A DNA stretch of 8,370 bases, from the NCBI GenBank assembly GCA_028751055.1, contig JAQZDD010000030.1, forward strand, positions 1-8,370. Direction: 5' to 3'. The notes below the pieces were generated by a model that did no database searches, had not been told where the DNA came from, and saw only the letters and a program-made list of their open reading frames with translations. Origin of the DNA: Euryarchaeota archaeon Ods04 (lineage in GTDB: Archaea; Halobacteriota; Halobacteria; Halobacteriales; Halorutilaceae). Of this stretch, positions 5,326-8,370 are shown piece by piece (positions within the stretch are counted from its first letter, which is position 1; each line of letters starts with the position of its first letter). A program made the position numbers and the translations under genes.

Positions 5326-5928
5326 ATGAGGATAATTCTCGACTACGGCGGAACCGTCGTCGAACCCGTTGACGACAGCGACTACTCGGCGGCTCTCGGC
5401 GAGGGTGCTGTCAAGCATCCGGCTTACGTCGCTTACAGGGCTTTCGAGTCGGGCATAATAGAGACGGAGGACGAGTTCGTCCGTGCCCTCTCCGCGCTCT
5501 CGGGCGAGACTGAGGAAGACTGCAGGACGTATCTGGAGGAACGCAAGAACGCCGTCGTCCTTCCCGAGAAAAACAAGGATGCTCTGCGGAGGCTCGCAGA
5601 CGAACACTCTCTTGTGCTTTTCACCGACCAGGTGCGTGTCTGGATAGACGAGGCACTCGAACGTTTCGGGGTCGCTTCGCTGTTCGACGACATCGTGGTT
5701 TCGAGCGACCTAGGGCTGACGAAGCCGCATCCCGAAGGATATGCTGTTGTCTCCGAAGGCTACGAACCCGACGAGATGATGATGGTGAGCGACGAACTCA
5801 ACGACGACCTCGTTATGGCGGACTGCTTCGGCATGGAGACGGTCTGGATAGAGAACGGCTACGAGTCTGTCTACTTCGAGCCGGATTATGTCGTCAACGA
5901 CCTGACGGAGGTGCCCGACCTGCTATGA
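5326..5928 (+). CDS. HAD-superfamily hydrolase-like protein, altered motif I
   Basis: A 200-residue protein with the HAD fold (subfamily with a helical cap after motif I). Motif I is LDYGGTVV: Asp6 is the nucleophile, but the second Asp of DxD, the usual acid-base residue of phosphatases, is Gly8. Motif II is Thr100 in VLFTDQ, motif III is Lys133 in LTKPHPEG, and motif IV is VSDELNDD with Asp156 and Asp160. Everything except the second Asp is present. Such DxG variants are known to me in annotated HAD proteins but should be weak phosphatases. The substrate cannot be told. It overlaps the next gene by four bases (ATGA), so the two are co-translated, and the inverted repeat precedes it. The ATG at 5326 begins directly with the first beta strand of the fold. 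Confidence 0.85.
   Translation: MRIILDYGGTVVEPVDDSDYSAALGEGAVKHPAYVAYRAFESGIIETEDEFVRALSALSGETEEDCRTYLEERKNAVVLPEKNKDALRRLADEHSLVLFTDQVRVWIDEALERFGVASLFDDIVVSSDLGLTKPHPEGYAVVSEGYEPDEMMMVSDELNDDLVMADCFGMETVWIENGYESVYFEPDYVVNDLTEVPDLL
5907..5912 (+). promoter_or_regulatory. Shine-Dalgarno-like site of the PLP-fold gene
   Basis: GGAGGT inside the end of the HAD gene lies 12 bases before the overlapping ATG at 5925. The spacing is a little long, so stop-start coupling may matter more. Confidence 0.45.
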
Positions 5929-6872
5929 GCCGAGGTATCTGGACGCACGAGGGGATGCCCGACGTGAAACCCGTCACGATGGACGAGGGCGGAACGCCTC
6001 TCGTGCCCGCGCCGCGTCTCGCCGACGAGTACGGCGTCGAGAGCCTTCTGTTCAAGGACGAGTCACGTAACCCGACGGGGAGTGTTGAAGACCGTGGCGC
6101 GTCAGTCGGCGTCTCAGCGGCGGTTGAGGAGGGCGCGGAACGCGTCACTCTGTACGCGCCGGGTAACGCCGCGGTCTCCGTCGCCGCGTACGCTTCGCGC
6201 GCAGGCATCGAGTCGCACGCCTTCGTGCCTTCGCGCGCCCGTTTCGACGTGAAGGCGTCCGTCAACGTCCACGGCGGCGATATGAAGGTCGTCCGCGGAA
6301 ACCTGAACGATGCACGCGAGGCGGCGCGCGAAGCCCAGGACGACGGTTTCTCGCTGTCTCCCGGCGAAACATCCTACCGTCGAGTGGGGGCGCGGACGGT
6401 CGGCGACGAGATAGCCGAGGCGGTGGACGCGGACGGGGACTTAGACGTGGACGCAGTCGTATGTCCGGTCGGAAGCGGAACCACCTACCTCGGCTTGAGC
6501 GACGCTCTCCCCGACAGCGTCGACCTGCACGCCGCACAGCCGGAGGGTTGCGCGACGCTTGTCGAAGATGTGGAGACGCCCGACACCGTCGTCGGCGAAC
6601 TCGAAGACCCTTCGCCGCCCGACCTCGACGTTCTGCGCGAGACGGTCGACGAAAACGGACGCGCCGTCGCTGTCACGGACGGCGAAGCACTCGACGCGTG
6701 TCTCGCCGCGGCGCGCGAAGGAGTTTCGCTCGCACCGTCGGGTGGTGTGGCACTCGCCGCGGTCGAGGAACTCGATGTCTCGGACGCCGACACGGTTGTC
6801 GTCCTCAACCCCTCGTCGGCGCGTCTCTTCGCGGACGCACTCAGGAACCGTATGGTCTACCACGGTGAGTAG
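5925..6872 (+). CDS. Threonine-synthase-like PLP fold type II protein lacking the Schiff-base lysine
   Basis: A 315-residue protein of the threonine synthase / cysteine synthase fold. GGTPLVPAPRLADEYG (22-37) and LLFKDESRNPTGS (41-53) match threonine synthase. The following residues, normally FKDRG with the PLP-bound Lys, are V54-E55-D56-R57-G58, so Glu replaces the catalytic Lys. Other pocket elements remain: GNAAVS with Asn81, YRRVGARTVGDEIAE (151-165), the phosphate loop GSGTT (183-187) and APSGG (270-274). It is shorter than usual threonine synthases (about 350-400 residues or more). The frame is intact and codon use is like its neighbours, so it is not a decaying pseudogene. It may bind PLP or an amino acid without catalysis, regulate, or use another residue; all of these are inference. 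Co-translated with the HAD gene by ATGA overlap. Confidence 0.85.
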   Translation: MSRGIWTHEGMPDVKPVTMDEGGTPLVPAPRLADEYGVESLLFKDESRNPTGSVEDRGASVGVSAAVEEGAERVTLYAPGNAAVSVAAYASRAGIESHAFVPSRARFDVKASVNVHGGDMKVVRGNLNDAREAAREAQDDGFSLSPGETSYRRVGARTVGDEIAEAVDADGDLDVDAVVCPVGSGTTYLGLSDALPDSVDLHAAQPEGCATLVEDVETPDTVVGELEDPSPPDLDVLRETVDENGRAVAVTDGEALDACLAAAREGVSLAPSGGVALAAVEELDVSDADTVVVLNPSSARLFADALRNRMVYHGE

Positions 6873-6893
6873 GCGAACAGAATGGCTTTGACC

Positions 6894-6906
6894 GACAATA
6901 TTAAAA
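6894..6906 (+). promoter_or_regulatory. TATA box of PRC-barrel gene
   Basis: GACAATATTAAAA has its A/T core (TATTAAAA, 6899-6906) about 24-31 bases before the ATG at 6930. This supports that ATG over the in-frame one at 6882, which would put the TATA box inside the coding sequence. Confidence 0.65.
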
Positions 6907-6929
6907 CGAGTCCGACCGTTAGCCGTCGT

Positions 6930-7166
6930 ATGGGAAAAGTGCTCGGCATGAACCTTACCGACATGAGGGTCATGGGTGACGACGGAACCGAACTTGGAGA
7001 GCTTCACAACATAACCTGCAACTTGGAGACCGGAAAGCTCGGCGACTTAGTCGTTGAGCCGACGGAGAAGGCACGTGATAGGTACGAGGTGCGTAACGAC
7101 GGCTACGTCTACATACCGACACAGCGTCTCTCGGCGGTCAAGGACTACATCGTCGTGAAGAGGTAG
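6930..7166 (+). CDS. PRC-barrel domain protein
   Basis: A 78-residue protein made of a single PRC-barrel, the small beta-barrel also found in RimM and photosynthetic reaction centre H subunits. Archaeal stand-alone versions have no settled function; protein or ribosome binding is the usual guess. The signature is VMGDDGTELGELHNITCNLETGKLGDLVVEP (residues 14-44, described by its VMG-DDGT, LHNIT and LVVEP blocks) and the C-terminal RLSAVKDYIVVKR. An earlier in-frame ATG at 6882 would add 16 residues, but the TATA box falls between the two, and haloarchaeal relatives I remember start close to this ATG. nob1 follows 38 bases later and is probably co-transcribed, hinting at a role near ribosome biogenesis (inference). 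Confidence 0.85.
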   Translation: MGKVLGMNLTDMRVMGDDGTELGELHNITCNLETGKLGDLVVEPTEKARDRYEVRNDGYVYIPTQRLSAVKDYIVVKR

Positions 7167-7190
7167 AGATAGAGCAGAGGTAACCGGAGC

Positions 7191-7195
7191 AGGAG
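7191..7195 (+). promoter_or_regulatory. Shine-Dalgarno site for the TTG start of nob1
   Basis: AGGAG lies nine bases before TTG at 7205. The frame has an in-frame TAA at 7181-7183 and no ATG or GTG between it and the TTG, so this site decides the start. Confidence 0.6.
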
Positions 7196-7204
7196 ACGCA
7201 TAGC

Positions 7205-7666
7205 TTGATAGTCTTAGACTCCTCGTTCTTCATCGAACACCGTTCACTGCCGTCGGACGAGCGCGCGGTCACGCTTCCCGAGGTACGCGACGAACTCGAA
7301 GACACGTCGCGTTTCCGTTTCGACGCCGCGACAGGGAAGGGTATGCGTCTCAAAACGCCGTCCGACGAAGCCGTGCGTGCGGTAAGAAACACAGCGGAGG
7401 AGACGGGTGACGCCTCCGTCCTGAGCGAGACGGACGTGCGTCTCGTGGCTCTCGCACACGACGAGGGCGCGACGCTTGTGACCGACGACTACGCGATGCA
7501 GAACGTCGCTTCACGTCTCGGCGTCGAGACACGCGGCGCGGGAAAAGAGCATATAAAGGAGGAACGCGACTGGCGTTACCAGTGCGTCGGATGCGGACGC
7601 GTCTACGACGGAAACAGAAGATGCGACGTATGCGGAAGCGAGACGACGCGTAAGAACCCCTCATAG
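7205..7666 (+). CDS. nob1: Nob1 endonuclease (PIN domain plus zinc ribbon)
   Basis: A 153-residue archaeal Nob1, the nuclease that cuts the 3' end of 16S rRNA during small-subunit maturation. Residues 1-105 form a PIN domain: VLDSS with Asp5, the PEVRDEL segment with Glu30, TDVRLVALA with Asp77, and LVTDDYAMQNVA with Asp94/Asp95, giving the acidic metal-binding centre. Residues about 124-147 form the zinc ribbon with Cys127, Cys130, Cys140 and Cys143. The ribbon separates it from VapC toxins, which are PIN-only, and no antitoxin gene is adjacent. It starts with TTG, since no other start codon is available after the upstream in-frame stop and the PIN strand begins at once. It converges with mer, only four bases away. 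Confidence 0.93.
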   Translation: MIVLDSSFFIEHRSLPSDERAVTLPEVRDELEDTSRFRFDAATGKGMRLKTPSDEAVRAVRNTAEETGDASVLSETDVRLVALAHDEGATLVTDDYAMQNVASRLGVETRGAGKEHIKEERDWRYQCVGCGRVYDGNRRCDVCGSETTRKNPS

Positions 7667-7670
7667 ACGT

Positions 7671-8370
7671 TTAGACAAGTTCGGACGCGACACGCAACGC
7701 CTCCTCGGGTTCAGGTCCGAGCGGCGAACCCACGACGACGGTGTCGACGCCCGTGTCGTAGAGTGCGTCGACGCGTTCGGCGCATTCGTCGGGCGTTCCG
7801 CAGACGGAGAAGGCGTCGAGCATCGCGTCGCTGACCTTTGCGAACGCCTCGGAGAACTCTCCGCGTTCGATATGCGCACCGATTTCATCTGCGAGTTCGG
7901 CGTCTATTCCGTGTCTTTCGAGAACGGGCGGCGGCGACGCTGATGCGACGAAAGCGACGGGCTGACGCGCAACCTCGCGCGCCTTCTCGCGGTCGTCGCT
8001 CACGGAGAAAGACGTGTAGGCGACTATCTCTGCGTCTGTCTCGTCGTCTATCTGTTCCAACGACCAGACGAAGTCGTCGGGATGAGAGGCGTTGATAAGT
8101 ACTCCGTCGCCGTGGTCGGCAGCCATACGGAGCATGTTGGGACCTTGCGCACCGACGTAGACAGGGACGACGCGCGTCTCGTAGTTGAGCTTTGCGTCCT
8201 TCACGACTCCTTCTTCGGTCACCTTCTCACCCCCAAGGAGCGCGCGTGTCAGCTTGACGGCGTCTAAGACCTCGTAGAGCGGCGACTCCCTCTCTATTTC
8301 GAGCGCGGCGAGCGTGTTAGGGTCGCCCGGACCGATTCCGAGACGCGCACGTCCGTCGCTGTGTTCGTCA
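7671..8370 (-). CDS. mer: F420-dependent methylenetetrahydromethanopterin reductase-like (Mer), 3' part
   Basis: The C-terminal about 233 residues of a luciferase-like (LLM class) flavin/F420 oxidoreductase; the N-terminus lies past the right edge. The frame runs open from 8369 to a TAA at 7671-7673. Diagnostic are GRARLGIGPGDPNTL near the window edge, then VPVYVGAQGPNMLRMAADHGDGVLINASHP, given here by its YVGAQGP and DGVLINASHP blocks, and the C-terminal CGTPDECAERVDALYDTGVD. These match archaeal Mer, which interconverts methylene- and methyl-pterin C1 units with F420. In non-methanogenic haloarchaea the homologue probably serves folate-type C1 metabolism and methionine synthesis (inference). 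A GTG at 8222 is internal, not the true start. Confidence 0.88.
   Translation of the reverse strand, partial: DEHSDGRARLGIGPGDPNTLAALEIERESPLYEVLDAVKLTRALLGGEKVTEEGVVKDAKLNYETRVVPVYVGAQGPNMLRMAADHGDGVLINASHPDDFVWSLEQIDDETDAEIVAYTSFSVSDDREKAREVARQPVAFVASASPPPVLERHGIDAELADEIGAHIERGEFSEAFAKVSDAMLDAFSVCGTPDECAERVDALYDTGVDTVVVGSPLGPEPEEALRVASELV

Noticed and set aside
5925..6872. Frameshift or sequencing error as the cause of the missing PLP lysine
   Set aside because: Residues before and after VEDRG align with the family in the same frame, and both F and K are changed, so a single indel or base error does not explain it.
6882..6929. PRC-barrel gene starting at the ATG at 6882
   Set aside because: The TATA box would lie inside the coding sequence, and the extra 16 residues (ALTDNIKTSPTVSRR) do not look like part of the domain.
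7205..7666. PIN-domain protein as a VapC-type toxin
   Set aside because: It has the C-terminal four-Cys zinc ribbon and length of Nob1, and no antitoxin gene lies next to it.
1..8370. Mobile element, CRISPR, tRNA or defence island
   Set aside because: I found no transposase or integrase motif, no repeat-spacer pattern, no tRNA-like cloverleaf and no recognised defence protein; the genes are mostly core haloarchaeal families.

Overview
This 8.4 kb window looks like ordinary chromosomal DNA from a halophilic euryarchaeon (class Halobacteria). The evidence is strongly acidic proteins, archaeal information-processing proteins (TFE-alpha, the chromosomal protein MC1, the rRNA nuclease Nob1), an F420-type Mer reductase, several uncharacterised families I associate with haloarchaea or archaea (DUF5803, DUF2110, DUF555, UPF0179), and BRE/TATA-like promoters about 25-30 bases ahead of start codons, as expected for leaderless mRNAs. 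I found CTAG, a tetranucleotide haloarchaea avoid, only three times. No genus can be named. I see no mobile element, CRISPR array, tRNA or rRNA.

Left part: the 3' end of a metallophosphoesterase gene (1-306) is followed by a UPF0179 gene (368-832). This converges on a leftward operon of tfe (TFE-alpha), DUF2110 and a DUF5803 lipoprotein (2733 down to 861), whose cistrons overlap and are probably translationally coupled. tfe is divergent from a DUF555 gene (2819-3301), and both have clear core promoters in the 85-base gap between them. A small two-helix membrane protein follows (3339-3653).

Middle: asd, aspartate-semialdehyde dehydrogenase (3711-4739), has its own promoter. The MC1 chromatin protein gene (4891-5202) has a leader with a strong Shine-Dalgarno site.

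Right part: a HAD-superfamily gene (5326-5928) and a threonine-synthase-like gene (5925-6872) overlap by 4 bases as an operon, with an inverted repeat just before the first start codon. A PRC-barrel gene (6930-7166) and nob1 (7205-7666, TTG start) follow. nob1 converges on the 3' part of mer (7671 to beyond the right edge).

The most unusual features are deviations from family motifs in otherwise intact genes. The threonine-synthase-like protein has Glu where the PLP-binding Lys belongs. Its operon partner HAD protein has Gly in place of the second catalytic Asp. The TFE zinc ribbon has Asp in place of its second Cys. GATC occurs only once in the whole window, although GTAC (same composition) is common. 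I do not see a defence or mobile system. The HAD/PLP-fold pair is the best candidate for something undescribed.
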